Positions 39,101-51,665 of a DNA stretch of 61,750 bases are shown here, piece by piece. The stretch spans positions 215,701 through 277,450 of the forward strand of contig NAOQ01000031.1 in the NCBI GenBank assembly GCA_002751075.1, written 5' to 3'. The first letter of the stretch is position 1. The number at the start of each line of letters is the position of its first letter. A model generated the notes under the pieces. The model searched no databases. It worked only from the letters and a program-made list of their open reading frames with translations, and was not told the DNA's origin. Origin of the DNA: Ichthyophonus hoferi (lineage: Eukaryota; Opisthokonta; Ichthyosporea; Ichthyophonida; Ichthyophonidae). The translations under genes were made by a program, and so were the position numbers.

Positions 39101-41409
39101 GTCACGAAAGGTGTCTTGATTTCATTGATTCTCATGGTAAGTTATGGTGTACATATAACCTAATATAGACTATATATATTTTCTCATGGATATACATTTA
39201 TTTATATATGGCGTGGTCCACTGTATCATGATTAGTTCCATAATATTAAGGCAATAGTCGCAAAGGGGTATGGTTATATATGGTAATAACTGCATATAAT
39301 AGTTGGTTCCAATTGGTTGTACTGTAATCTTGAAATTTTAAACTGTATTTTTTACGTTTACTCTGATTCCTATGTCTATATTTAGAGCGTGAAATATAAT
39401 GATTAGGTAAGACTGCACCAAGTGAAGATCAATTATTAATAACGACTAACTATTGGCTGAAGCCCATATAAAATTATATTATCATATAGTATATTATATT
39501 ATATTATTCTACATTACATTTTACTATGTTATCCTATACTATAATTAACTACTATATATATATCCATTTGTGATTTAACACTAATGGTATGGTATGGTAT
39601 AACAGGTTTTAGGATCTCTGGCCTCAGGCTCTACCGATCTTCAGTTCTCTCCTGTGGGCTACATGTGGATGTTAGCTAACTGTGCCAGTACCGGTGCCAA
39701 CGCATTGTACATTAGAAAGGCCAAGAAGGTAGAGTATTAAGGGAATAGGAATAGTAGTATACTATATGTTGTAGTTTGTATGTTACATCTTAGTAATAAT
39801 AATAGGGATATACTATATGTTATATGTTATATGTTATAGGTTATATGTTATATCTTAGTAAGACTAATATACTATATGTTGTAATGCTAGCTAAATGCGC
39901 CAGTACTGGTGCCAATACAATATATTGGAAAGGCAAAGATGGTAGAGTATAAGGGGATAGGAATAGTAACGGTAATATACTATATGTTATAATATTATAG
40001 TGTTAGTAATTGATGTGATATAGAAAAGGGTGTATGTTTGTATCACATTGTTTAACTACCTGGTTGTAATTAATATGTAATTAATACGGACCAATCCCAT
40101 CTCTTTGCTATAAACAGGATACCAGTCTAGGTCAATGGGGTATGTCCTTTTATAATAACTTCTTAACACTGAGTATTGTTATTCCTGCTGCCTTCATGAC
40201 TGGAGAGGTGAGCCGATTGAGTCAGTTGTAAGTACCTCTCGTGACATCTAGCCAATGATGTACTTTATATGAATAGACGGTACCGAGGTTGTGTGTTATG
40301 TTACTATCGTATTACTATCTTATATGTATCTTTATCTTTAACCAACTAATGACCTCATTGCGACGATACAATAAGGTTTTTTGATTGGAGCTCGATATTA
40401 TATATGCAAACATACAAACCACTATAGTACTATATTATCTCTAATCCTTTCCCTCTCCCTCTCTCTCTATAGCACACACCTCCACTCTCCCAGTTTCCAG
40501 TCAGCTGTGTTTATCACAGGTGCTGTGGGAACCTGCCTGTCACTGGCTACATTCTGGTGTGTTAGTGAGACATCTGCTACCACATACAGGTACGTTTATT
40601 AAAGTAACTATAGTATAATATAATGTAATTGTATATTATATGTATCTGCAATGTAACTACACTACTGGGCTTCTCGAATGATGTCTCAGTGATGTCATAG
40701 CATAGAATATCCTGGCGTATTGCTCTTCTTGCGTTGACCTTAACCAATTTGCCCTGATAATTAATCTAATTAAATCCTTCAGTATGATTGGATCTCTCAA
40801 CAAGATTCCCTTGACTCTGATCTCCTTTGTTTTCTTTGACATTCCAGTTAACTTCGCTTCTTCTATCAGTCTTGCTATGGGTAGGTGGTGTATGTGTATA
40901 TGAATATGTGTATGTATGTGTATGTGTATGTGTTTATGCATATATATATATATATGCCATAGGATCTTTCATTAAATTGTAAAACATTCCTGAGAATCCG
41001 ACAACAATGTATGAAAATTTTAAAATTACCAATTTAAATTTGTATCAGGAGTTGTATATTTTATTCACCAATTAAACTACATTGTGTGGTTTTATAATTA
41101 GTTCATTTAGTATAAACTTTATCTGAGTTATGGTTCAATTTGTTTAAAATGGATGCTTTGATCTTCTTTCGACAATCAATGCTCACTTCATTTTACATTT
41201 ATAACATTCCAAGATGATTGGTGTTGACGGTAAGGGTTGCTAATAGTTGTATGTGCAAGATAGTGTTTATATTTACGTTTATCATATAATTGGTCCAGAA
41301 ACTAATGATTATTTCTCATGGGTATACAGGATTGTTGAGTGGCATGGTGTTTACCTATGCCAAATACATAGAGCAACAGCAAAAGGAGAAAATTAAACTA
41401 CCAAGCTAA
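36165..41409 (+). CDS. GDP-mannose transporter-type nucleotide-sugar transporter (VRG4/SLC35D-like)
   Basis: A Golgi antiporter of the drug/metabolite transporter fold, expected to exchange GDP-mannose (or another nucleotide sugar) for GMP. Eleven exons: 36165-36256, 36367-36427, 37077-37164, 38062-38113, 38382-38439, 39065-39136, 39606-39728, 40118-40227, 40473-40589, 40783-40880 and 41330-41409. All phases join; 951 nt give 316 residues, the usual length. The N-terminus has SNKAVLSSYNF; the middle has LSIPIVTVFKNLTNI and VAYGDKYFYG, the family's conserved second-half entry. The two nucleotide-sugar motifs known from yeast Vrg4 are present: FYNN (about residues 193-196) and GSLNK (about 261-265) for GALNK. 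The substrate is inference; vertebrates lack a classical GDP-mannose carrier but keep the related TMEM241. No signs of decay. Confidence 0.93.
39886..39962 (+). repeat. Decayed partial copy of transporter exon 7 and its donor
   Basis: GCTAGCTAAATGCGCCAGTA and the following bases match the 3' end of exon 7 (GTTAGCTAACTGTGCCAGTA, from about 39682) through the splice donor and about 20 intron bases. The copy lies about 205 bases downstream in the same intron. It carries several substitutions and is not needed for the gene model. Confidence 0.9.
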
Positions 41410-41618
41410 GATCATATCTTACGCTGTGATTGGATGCTAGTTATATAACTATAAATGCTGTGCATTTTAGCCCCACTGTAATATATTACGTTAGTTACTA
41501 TTAGTTAGTGTTGTTATTTTACGTTATGTAATACTCTGTTTATGTCCAACATGCATTGTAAACATAGTGATGCTGGAGCTGGTTTCCCATGCTTGTGTGG
41601 CAATGCTTAACTTATATA

Positions 41619-41624
41619 AATAAA
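41619..41624 (+). terminator. Candidate poly(A) signal of the transporter gene
   Basis: AATAAA 210 bases after the stop codon, ahead of the family A repeat. Confidence 0.55.
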
Positions 41625-41685
41625 AGGCAAATAGGTTGTAAATCATTAGTAAACTGTACAGGTAGACATCTGGTATACTATACCG

Positions 41686-42110
41686 TGTTAGGTAAAAAAT
41701 AACTAGATAGAAGAGAGGATATTAAAGGTGGTGGCGGTTATTTTGCATCAATGGTAAAGTTACTATGAATCTTTTGGTTTGTGTAAGTGAGCGTCTAATT
41801 AATCTAGCAATTAATTCAAATGGTTTTTAAGGAACTAAGTTTCATGTTATTCAGATGTTTCTTATAAACCATTCCCTCATCAATAATGGTTTTCAACAGC
41901 ACTCCTCTGATTGATTGCTGATTAATTACCATCATTTTATTGATTCATAGTGACTCGTTCTAGTATTAATTGATGACTAGAGTTGTTAGGTCTGGAATCA
42001 ACCTCTCGTGATTTGAATGACAGTAATAAGATTAATTTATTAGACAAGGTCGTAGTGGATAAAAATATGATTTTGATTCAAGCGTTGATATAATTGGATC
42101 AACGACTAAT
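41686..42110 (+). repeat. Dispersed repeat family A, longest copy
   Basis: It starts near TAACTAGATAGAAGAGAGGA and contains GTGAGCGTCTAATTAATCTA, AACCATTCCCTCATCAATAA and TCTGGAATCAACCTCT blocks. It ends with a small hairpin (CGTTGAT, eight-base loop, ATCAACG at about 42084-42105), which is also present in imperfect form in the copy at 56663. Other copies: 2081-2478, 13903-14208, 16128-16151 (end fragment), 43267-43545 and 56663-57159. Confidence 0.75.
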
Positions 42111-42199
42111 CTATGATCTTCGCATCCAATCATGTAGTATCCTTACATCTGATATTTTAAGGACAGGGACCCATCTCTGTTATTTGATTGATTAGAATG

Positions 42200-43020
42200 T
42201 ATAGTAATCAGTGTTAGCTCTATTGACCTGTCCACAGGCTTTGGGGTCTTCAATTACCTATTGATCCCTAGAAAAATGTTTTCTTGTAGGTGCTGGAGAG
42301 TATCTCAATCTCGTTTATTAGGAATTAGTTAGTTCTTGCCATAGTTTGTTCGCTAACTCAGGATAGTCTGTGGAGCCGCCCTCTTATGGACGTTGCCACA
42401 TTTACATTTATACATAATTGCAACCAGTATAATGGCAGTATACTAGGTCACTAACAGATTTTATTGGGGTATATGGTAGCTGTAATGGTTATGGTTTTTG
42501 TCCGAAATATGTTATGACTATCCTGGTTATCACATCCCACGTATGAACTTTACTATATCATTCCATGCGTAAATTAACCAAAATTCTAATAACAAGCGCA
42601 TTAAGGCGGCGATTGGTTAATCACACATCATTACAATAGACATTTATTGGTCAATCCCACAGGATATGAAACACCCATACTAAATTGCCACAAGATCCCA
42701 AATCACAGTAGGTTCGATTGAAACCNNNNNNNNNNNNNNNNNNNNNNNNNNNNNNNNNNNNNNNNNNNNNNNNNNNNNNNNNNNNNNNNNNNNNNNNNNN
42801 NNNNNNNNNNNNNNNNNNNNNNNCTCAAAACTTCTACAAAGATATAGCAACTTTGAATAGTTTTGAATATATTCAACGCAATCAAAAACAGAAGATTTTG
42901 CTAAACAGATATTGCGTACAAACCATATGATTGGGTTTTGCTAAGGTTGATTTGGCGAATAATAAAATGCTATGTAAGTTTGTAGTATCTACTGGAGATT
43001 CCAAATAACTGGAAATTAAC
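42200..43020 (+). repeat. Dispersed repeat family C copy, interrupted
   Basis: The head (AGCTCTATTGACCTGTCCAC) at 42205 is followed by the segment shared with 3490-3920. Sequence of about 42490-42840, including the N run, is absent from the copy at 3490-3920, after which the family sequence resumes to about 43010. So another insertion probably sits inside this copy. Confidence 0.6.
42726..42823. other. Assembly gap (N run)
   Basis: 98 undetermined bases inside a repeat. Confidence 1.
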
Positions 43021-43266
43021 AGGAGGATAAATGAAATTCCTAATAGATTATAAATTTACATTTAAAGTCGTTCAAAACAGAGACCAGTTTGCAGCACATG
43101 CTTTATTTCCAACCCATTTATTCTCCTTAATGGACCTGCGTGCAATCAAATTTGTAAGCGTTCTGACAAAATCTAGTGGGGTTGTACTAGTTAATAAATG
43201 GCATGATGTGGTTACCTTCTACATGCTGATCAATATAATACATCTATACATCATATAATAGCATTT

Positions 43267-43545
43267 TAAGATACAAATAACTAGATAGTAGATATGAAAG
43301 ATAGCCGTGGTTATGTTGCATTAATAGTAAAATTATTCTGGACTTATTGGCGCATGTAAGTGAACGTCACAGAGCATATAAGGTTATAGTATAGTGTCAA
43401 GATACAAATAACTAAATAGAGGATATAAAAGATAGTGGAAGTTATTTTTTTATTAATGATAAAGGTACTATGTATCTGCTGGTTTTGTAAGTGAACGTCT
43501 AATTAATCAAACACTTAATTCCTCAAAAACCATTCGAATTTATTG
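43267..43545 (+). repeat. Two tandem 5' fragments of family A
   Basis: TAAGATACAAATAACTAGAT at 43267 and a similar start at 43396 each continue to GTGAACGTC. Only the second goes on into the CTAATTAATC block. The family's first 110 bases are thus doubled. Confidence 0.7.
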
Positions 43546-43747
43546 CTAAAAAACCCCTCCTCTCAACCTAAACACTGGAGTAGTCTTGTACCCCAAATAC
43601 GGCGGCAACGACAATGGAGCATTCAATCATTACACCAAATCAGTTTATAAAGCTTCAAAATTTACTACATCAAACTATACCAAATTATATTATGTATATG
43701 CAAACACAAAAGCATACAATGCTGTTCCTGGCGTGGCAATACAATAG
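43523..43747 (+). other. Isolated coding-like stretch, unassigned
   Basis: A + strand frame without stop reads on from the family A fragment: LNTGVVLYPKYGGNDNGAF, then a Tyr/Thr/Lys-rich stretch ending AYNAVPGVAIQ before TAG. It has balanced codon use for about 55 residues and no clear start or splice sites. It could be a relic exon, a mobile-element fragment or chance. Confidence 0.2.
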
Positions 43748-44468
43748 CATAGCCTTTGATAGAATAGATTCTAAGTAACATAGATTACGTAAATCAAACA
43801 TGCAGGCAATTACATTTGATACTATCTAATTCTGTATAACATGCCTTGTGATTTTAAAAACCAGACTGTCTAAGTTCTTCGACTGAAAATCTACCTCTTA
43901 AGAATATTCCCAAGCATTAAAGCTTTTATTGACAGACACTATTTGGAGTGGTGTGGATAATGACAGCCTAATCATCTGTATCATTTCTAATTTTCTCTTA
44001 TCTTTCCAGTCCATCTGGCCTCCAGAGCCAATCCAACCTACCAGACCACTCCTAACCTCCAATTACTAATTATTTCTAAAACTAATAGCCAATAGTGATA
44101 GGGTGAGAACCACGGACTACTGAGTTACCTTTAAGACTAAGTGTATAATAACCAAGGGCGGCACAGCGACAGTATGTGGAAGATCCATGCATAACTGTCA
44201 TTTAAAATAGAGAAACAAAACATACAACTAAAACATGGCATACAACCCACGGTACAGCGGACCAGCACAATCAATAGGATGCGATTGACTTGACTGAAGT
44301 TGACTAGTTTGACTGGGTCTTCAAAAATCGGCCATCCATATATAGTAAATATACTATATAAGAACATATTTGCTATATTCTACAGAATAAAAAATAATTT
44401 CCACGTGTCAAGAGTTAGGGGGTCAGTAGGTGGAACAAACGTAACCCGACTTTCAGCCAATCAGAGAA

Positions 44469-47318
44469 TTATGGCTTCAAAGGGCCGCCTCTGCTTCTAT
44501 CCACGGCCTGGTTGTAAATATTGACAGCTAGGCGCTGTTCCTGTGTGGTGTGGGCCCGCCCACACGAGGGGTTGTGGCACTTAATGCCAAAAGTACAGCG
44601 AATAGTGGCTAAGTGTAGAGAGGTATAGTGGTCCCTTTCCACCTCCCCATGTGCAAACCCACACGCCTTACTGTAGCGACATTTTTGGCCATCAATCACT
44701 CGCTTACACATAGCTGTTTTGTAACGCACAGGTGGTTCCTGCCAATCAGATCCATCTCCTGGCAATGGGGAGTGTGAGGTAAGTATATTGCATTGCATTG
44801 CATGCCTTCGTGCTCAAGTGTCAAAAATAACACAGTACTATATAAGTATATGATAACGGTGGTGAATATAACAAAAATCATAAACTAACTAAGAGGAGAA
44901 AAAAAAGGAAAGCAAAACAGGAGAAACAGAGGTTAATAAAAGAACAACCTGGAACAATCAGTAGGAAATAGGTAGCCAAGATATAATTGGATTAAGGACA
45001 ATAATAATATTTGTGATTAGTATAATAATAAATGGAATGCAATCTATTCCGCTAGTAATAGTAAACTACATTATCCTATGGAAATCAGGTAATACCATGC
45101 AATGCCCAATCAGCACCGGTTATATGCTATGATTGATGGTCAAATAAAAGAGATTAACCAATAGTATAGAAACATATAACAAAGCTAACACCCTATTGGT
45201 AACAAGTATTGTTCTATTAATAACAAATAATATGGGTACGTATGTACTATACATAAACATGCATTAAGTTCACAAATCATTGCCTAATTCTAACCAATTA
45301 TCAATCAATAATAAATGTTAACCAACTAATGGCAAAAGGATAGCAACTAGGCAATTCATATTATAAAATACTAATATTTGTATAGTATTGTACCAAATGG
45401 TGTAGTATAATATAGTATAGTATGATGCGTATTGCATTGTGTTTGTAAGAAAACCAGCCTTTTGACCAGGTAGGTGTTACTATCCATAGCAACCAACAAC
45501 TAACAATATTCAAACTCACTCATTGATTTACCTCCACTAGGGCTACCAAGATCCAGGTTAGCCATGACAGCTACCACGTCATCCTGTTTCATGTTATAGG
45601 AACCGGACATGGGACGATGAAGAGGCTCACCAATCACAGAGTCTGGCCCCATACCACCCATGCCCATGGGTCCGTTGGCATCCATAGTGATGTGTCGGTG
45701 ACGATCAGAATGGGAATGGGTAGGAGAGGTGGGAGTGTGGGGACCATCATAAAGAGGTGAGGTAGGTTCAGAAGAGTTAATAAACCCTGTCATGCTAGGG
45801 AGGGAGGTGGATCCAGAGATGAGGGAGACACGGTGTTGGTCTCCAACAGCATGGTGATTAGCATGGTGGTGTGGGTTGTGTATCACATTCCCTTTGTTTA
45901 ACTTGTATGATACAGGGTCCTTCTTATTGTAGGAAGAGGGAAGGGTAGTGGGGGGTAGAGTGGAGGGTAGGCTGTTTAGCGTGTCGTTGCCAAAGGACCA
46001 GGTGTTAAAACCACCAAACAACGAATAGGACCTGCTGTGATCAGATATTTTTAGTGTTAGTACTAGTGGGGATACAGAGGAATGCTGATAGTGCCATGTA
46101 GAGTATCCATAAAATGGTACCTGTACTATCTATAATACTACCATATTATCATTATATTCCTATATTCTTGTGAGGGAGCATACATGTACTATCATATACA
46201 CATGCACATACACATAGCCACACATGGAAAACATACTTGGCCGGTTCATTATCACCATAGTGTTTAGATGCAGTGGCAATATTATCATCAGAGTGAGGTG
46301 GAGAGGGAATCTTGTAGAAATCAGGTAAGTAGACAGGGTCTAGGGAGACAATGGCACGTAGACGACCCCCTGTACTTACGACGTCATTCACATCATCAAA
46401 CAACTGCTTTAATCTATGTAGGACAACCAATAGGATTTCTAGTTGCCATGGGCCTGCTAGGATTTGATTGGAGGCCTCCTCTCCTGCCCTTATAAGATGC
46501 CACATGTTGTCAACCATAGATGAGGGAAGGTAGTTGTCTAATTCCCTCATCCTCATGTTAAAGTCTCCTGGCATTTGGCCTAATGACACCTCTTTGTTGA
46601 TGGCCAGCTGACACCATAGGATAACCAATACCGGCTCGAGAATATCACGCGTTGCTAGGAGGAGGATGTAACGGTATTGGTCGGGAGTAGAACTAGCCAA
46701 AACCTGATGAGGGGAGGGAAGAGGGCCATCAGGATAGGGTTTAGGGTTTAGGAGGGAAAAAAAACGATAGGGTTAGAAAACTAGAAAGAAGAGAAGACAA
46801 TAGGGTAATGGTTGACATATGCATATACATATACATATATATATATATATGTGTGTGTGAATATATATATATATATATATATGGGTGTGTATATATGCAA
46901 AAAATTAAATTAAAAAAGGAAAGAATGTTATCAAGGTATTAGTCGAAATAACTTCGGATAAATAAAATTATAGTAAACATTATTGAATGATAAATAATAA
47001 TGTCATAGCAGAGACCGTAATAATAGGATAGGGAGAGAGGGAAAAGGGGCGAAAGAGTAAGGGAAAACGCCTGAGGATAATGTTACATTTCCCGCAGGAT
47101 ATAGCCTATACTTAAAACATACCTTGCGATCACAAAAGGCGTGTAGGCTCTCTAGCACCGTGTTCACCTCAGGCATACCATAAAGACAAGGAGGAGGGCT
47201 TAGCATAGCACAGTAACTCTCAATGGCCTGTAATGTTTTGAGGGGCGATATGGCCGACCCTCTAAAAGTATTCTTATCATTGTCACACATCATTCTTAAT
47301 ATAAAATTCTCAAGGTTC
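44469..47318 (-). CDS. CCCH zinc-finger protein, four 3' exons; family not recognised
   Basis: Four exons on -: 47318-47123, 46703-46237, 46031-45532 and 44758-44469. The phases (2, 0, 2, 1) join exactly and give about 483 residues to the TAA. The first two exons encode a Leu-rich helical region (YRYILLLATRDILEPVLVIL, LEILLVVLHRLKQLF) that I cannot assign. The third is low complexity, rich in Ser, Pro, His and Gly (SPTHSHSDRHRH, MGMGGMGPD). The last has two zinc fingers. The first is a C-x8-C-x5-C-x3-H finger (CKRVIDGQKCRYSKACGFAH); the second is C-x5-C-x4-C-x3-H (CTFGIKCHNPSCGRAH). Such pairs usually bind RNA, so a post-transcriptional role is likely but inferred. The true N-terminus is upstream; ATG at 47293 is only the first in-frame Met. 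Confidence 0.88.
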
Positions 47319-49740
47319 CTTCCATCGGAGAGGGGAAAAATAGCTATGTATAGTGTTTGGTATGTATCTAAATGTCTAGAATAAGTATAACATGCTACCG
47401 TTTATTTTTAATAATCACTAAACACCAGCTAAGGCCAAAAAAAGTGGTTGGTTGTTAAGGTATTAATATTAAAATACAATACTGTAATGCTACAAGGGCT
47501 GCTTATTTCTGTCTGAGTTCTTTATTTGTTGTTTAACCCCTAGAACAGACCCCACAAATACAATACAACGTATTACCTACTATTACCATTTACTTACTAT
47601 CATATCATACAATAATCTTACAACTATACACCATGACGCTAGAAATAATTTAGACACATGCCATGACACCACTGGAAGGATCCCCAATCACTAGGGCGGA
47701 ATATCAAACGTGATTCGATTCGCAATATAAATGGTACCCATGTTTAACAGTCCACTTATTGGCTGAGAGAGTTCCCGGGTCGCCAGGCTAGGGATTGGTT
47801 GATTAAGGGTTTTATGAATAAATAAAGATATCTTATAAAGATGGATTACTACAATCTCATTTAATATTTTAATTGAAAATTAAAAAAGCAACAGCATTAT
47901 GTGTTAAGCAATACTATAATAATAATATGCTTATATAATTTTCTCTATTTTTTTGAAATATATAGAGTGCAATTCTTCATTACAGAGAATTAACCATAGT
48001 GGGCCAACAGTGTTGGCTCATGAGTATAAATAATATATATATGTCAACTTTTCTATACCAAAGTTTGTCGTTAAGTTACGTTGTTATAAACACGACCAAT
48101 AATTGCAATCCAATATCTTTTTAAACGACAAAGGTAATATTATTGGTGAACCTAACTGATAAGTGATAACAGCCAATACTTATACATATATTCTATTGGT
48201 CAAATTATTAAATATACCCTATTAGGAAATACCTTCATTTGTCCTCTCGAGTTTTGCAGGCAAGGCCTGATCATTAATCAATGAAATGGACGGAAGATGG
48301 GCATGTGGTTCTACCAATGGATGTTGGCCTGTTCGTTTCCATTAAGTGTCCTTTCTTCTTTTTATTTATTTTATAATTGAGACACCTTAACTATTAAGTA
48401 TTAATTTTCAAAATAATAATAAATTAAATTATTCAATTTAACTTGGTATAATTCTTGCATTTAGTAATATTCATTTCAGTAATTTTGCATATACCATGCA
48501 ATCTCACCATATATGGTTAAAATAAATGACTACGTCACGTATTGGATGAGTGTTTTCCCATAATAATTTTCACCATACCATTGGTTCTCTCACATCCTGG
48601 TATGTTCGCCTAAATTACTTCGGGTCGACATACATATTGTAGGTCTTATCAGGCCAACCCTCTCTCTAACATTATTCCGTAAACCTGAAAAATGGAATGG
48701 TGCCAATACTTCCCATCAATTTTTTTAGGAAAAAACTTTTCTCTATGTATTAAAAAAGAATATCATAACAGTAATAAATAAGACATATAATGAAAGTGCA
48801 GTGAAACGCTTTTAAAAAAACGAAAAGAAAGACAAAAAAGGATAACCTATATAAGCGTGATGAAGAACTTGGGGTTCCTAAAACTAATAAAAAATTGGGC
48901 GTGAAAAGCAGCTTGTCATACATAATGACAAACAAGGCTATGATAATTATACAATGGAGACACTACTATATCATGTCAGCTTAGATTTCTTACAGTAGGA
49001 ACTCTTGCTATGATAAATAATAAATAGAATATTCATATAAATACTCGAAAACTTTTGAGATATATGCAAACCAATTACCTATGTCCTCTGCTCTAACCTA
49101 TATGTCTGCATATCTCCATTTAAAAAATATATTAAATAATTCTAAGTATGTTATCAGTTCTATCCTATCATAAACTTAATAGCATGGTTACTAAGAGATG
49201 CTCCCAAAGCACGTGGATTCAAATATCAACGCAATTAAATCATTGGTGAAGGCAGTTTTGGTAACTATTATCATTGTTATTGGTGTTAAAGCTCTAGAAC
49301 AAACTGAGAAAGAACAACGAATTTATGTGCTGATTAATAATATAATTGTTCAAAGCCATTATAAAAAATAAACAGAATTTAGACAATTTTATCATAATGA
49401 TGAAGCAGTAAAATAATAATAGGGGTTTAAGTGCAAATAATAGTTTAAAAATAACTACCCCGATAGATAATAGAATTAACATTCCAATTACGCAAGCCCT
49501 ATATTACGGTGCTAAGTTAACTTTAGCAGATGCGCAATCACTTTAGAAGCGAAATGTTATTAATGGCATGGACTAAAATTTAGATGAACACGAAATGTAA
49601 ATTTATGGTAGTATCAAATTAAAAGCATGTGTCAGCGTAGGTGTCTTACAATGGTGAACCCTTGCTGGGATAAATCGAATTGGTGTGCTTAAGAGAGGAG
49701 CTCTGGTCTTCTGTAACTGCAATAGGCATAGATGAGGCAG
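47319..49740. other. Intergenic or 5' part of the CCCH gene, nothing firm
   Basis: The first exon or exons and promoter of the CCCH gene should lie here. A - strand stretch near 48240-48335 is open for about 35 codons (QHPLVEPHAHLPSISLI) and ends at a donor-like GTATTT, but its phase does not fit the next exon. I leave it unassigned. Confidence 0.35.
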
Positions 49741-49744
49741 AGGC

Positions 49745-50330
49745 CCCAATGCTTTATTAAATATTAAGCCCTCAAGGCTCCTTTAGATATACACTACAAC
49801 TACAGAATAAATTGGTCTTAGCTATACTGAGCTTTCCACCCTTGCATAGCACCTAAGCTACACGTGTAAACGAGTGAGCTCCCAAATCTTAACAACTGGT
49901 TTGCAAATAGCCTCATAAGTTTCTATATGTAATATAAATGGCTCTCATTGGTCAATATCGTGACGTTACTGCTAGGAACTTTTTATTTGTGACACAGCCA
50001 AGATGCTTTGTTACGGTTGACGTGCATGCGAAACAGCATGGCATGTAAAACCTATTACCGCAACAACTTCTGGTTAATTTTATATGCTTTTACTTATTTA
50101 GGCACTGTGTGGTCCCACATTTTTGGAAATAAAACTGGTATCTGCTGTACTGAGTTCTACTGGCTGTTGCTGTTAGATAAATGGCTAAACTCTAACTAGC
50201 TGCTCCTGAATCTCCCTCTGTTGATTGATGAATATAAAAGCCTTTAGCTCCTTACCTGGAAATGTATTGTATATGTAGTAACTGTAATCCAATTATGATT
50301 GTGTATATATGGTTAAAGTATTATTACTAT
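49745..50330 (+). repeat. Dispersed repeat family D, longest copy
   Basis: It joins the segment seen at 21735-21960 (CCCCAATGCTTTATTAA) to the segment seen at 14514-14712 (CTGGCTGTTGCTG to TGTGTATATATGG). This shows that the two are parts of one repeat of about 590 bases. Confidence 0.7.
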
Positions 50331-50584
50331 AATGAACTGTAAAAGTGTAGTGATCACTTTGGTTCCAACACACATCAATATAATCCAGTGGTAAGAATGT
50401 GGTTTTCTGTATGTCCAATTACCTGATTCATTCCCATACCGCAACCATATACTCTGATAACTATAGTTAGATTGCGATTTGGAAGTGAGCTTCTCTGATA
50501 AGGAGATGATAGATCATGGCTGAAGACTAATTCCTCATCTGAGATCTGGATTTCTCTTATCACTAGATCAAGAACTTGAGTGTA

Positions 50585-50765
50585 TAATTCAATGTCAAAA
50601 ACGAGATTTTTCTAAACAGATATTGCATACAAGCCGTATGATTGGTTTTCAATCTGGTCATACGCCTATTTTGAATTTTTACCGAGGTTGGCTCAGTGAA
50701 TATTAAATTGCTATGTAATTTTATGGTATTTAATGGAGATTTCAAAGAACCATAGATTAACAAAA
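50585..50765 (+). repeat. Family C 3' segment
   Basis: TTTCTAAACAGATATTGCAT through GAGATTTCAAAGAACCATAG matches 42895-43020 and the reverse of 3490-3600. Confidence 0.65.
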
Positions 50766-51469
50766 ATGAATTATATTACTATATTATAACAATTACATCT
50801 ACAGTTATGCAAGCTAGATACTTGTCTGCAATGCGTCTAGATAAGAGTCGGCCTATTTGCTTCCAGTATATATTCTGCTGGGTGTTGGGGAAGTCCCCAC
50901 CTGTGCTCCTTTTATATTTCCTTGTAAATTGATCCCCAATCTATCTCTCCTCCTCTTAAAAGTGATTGTGCTCCCCATCTTTTATTTGGAGAGCTGGCTT
51001 GACATACTGTTACACAGCTGTATCAAGGTTACTCATCCTTCATCTTAAATACCATATTTGCAATTGTCTTCAAATAATCAGGTCCTCTAGATGTGGTTGA
51101 CAATCGCAAATGCTATTATTTTAGTCTTGTTAGCTGTGCCTGTATGATAATACTCCTTAAAAAATTCTGTATAGATAGATATACATACGGTATTTAAATC
51201 TTTGCCATCAGGAAAGGCCTCCAAGGTAATTGATGTTTTAATGTTTTAACTAATCTATCATGTTATAATGAACTAATAATTCTTGCCCTGATAGTGGGTT
51301 CATTTGGATTGCACAGCTATTGGCTAAAATGATGTGCTTTTTGTCACAACTATGATTAATTAGTATTTTTCCAAATTGCACAACTATTTAGTCATAGTTT
51401 TATGTCTTGCGTAACAACCAGATTATATTATATAATAGCCAAAAAAAATTAATTAACTATATTAACTGC

Positions 51470-51665
51470 TCCTAAGTCTTATACATGTAGCTTGAACCAA
51501 TATTCAAATTAAACTACTTAGATTAACTTGACATCACTTTATGAGCTGCTAGTGAAGACTCATGTCCCAGAACCCATCTGAAACCTGTATACACCTACCT
51601 TGCAGCGATCTGCGATATTTCTAGTGATTTGCCCACAGGCTTTGGGGATCTAATTAAACTTGTTT
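51470..51665. repeat. Family B fragment (reverse) joined to family C head
   Basis: TTAACTGCTCCTAAGTCTTA to CAGAACCCATCTGAAACCTG is one end of family B. From about 51605 the family C head (TATTTCTAGTGATTTGCCCA) follows directly. Neither continues. Confidence 0.6.

Noticed and set aside
39886-39962. An additional coding exon of the transporter
   Set aside because: It duplicates the exon 7 end, and the 11-exon model already joins in phase with family-typical length.
48240-48335. Upstream exon of the CCCH gene
   Set aside because: Open on - with a donor-like end, but its phase does not fit the exon at 47318 and no good acceptor or start precedes it.
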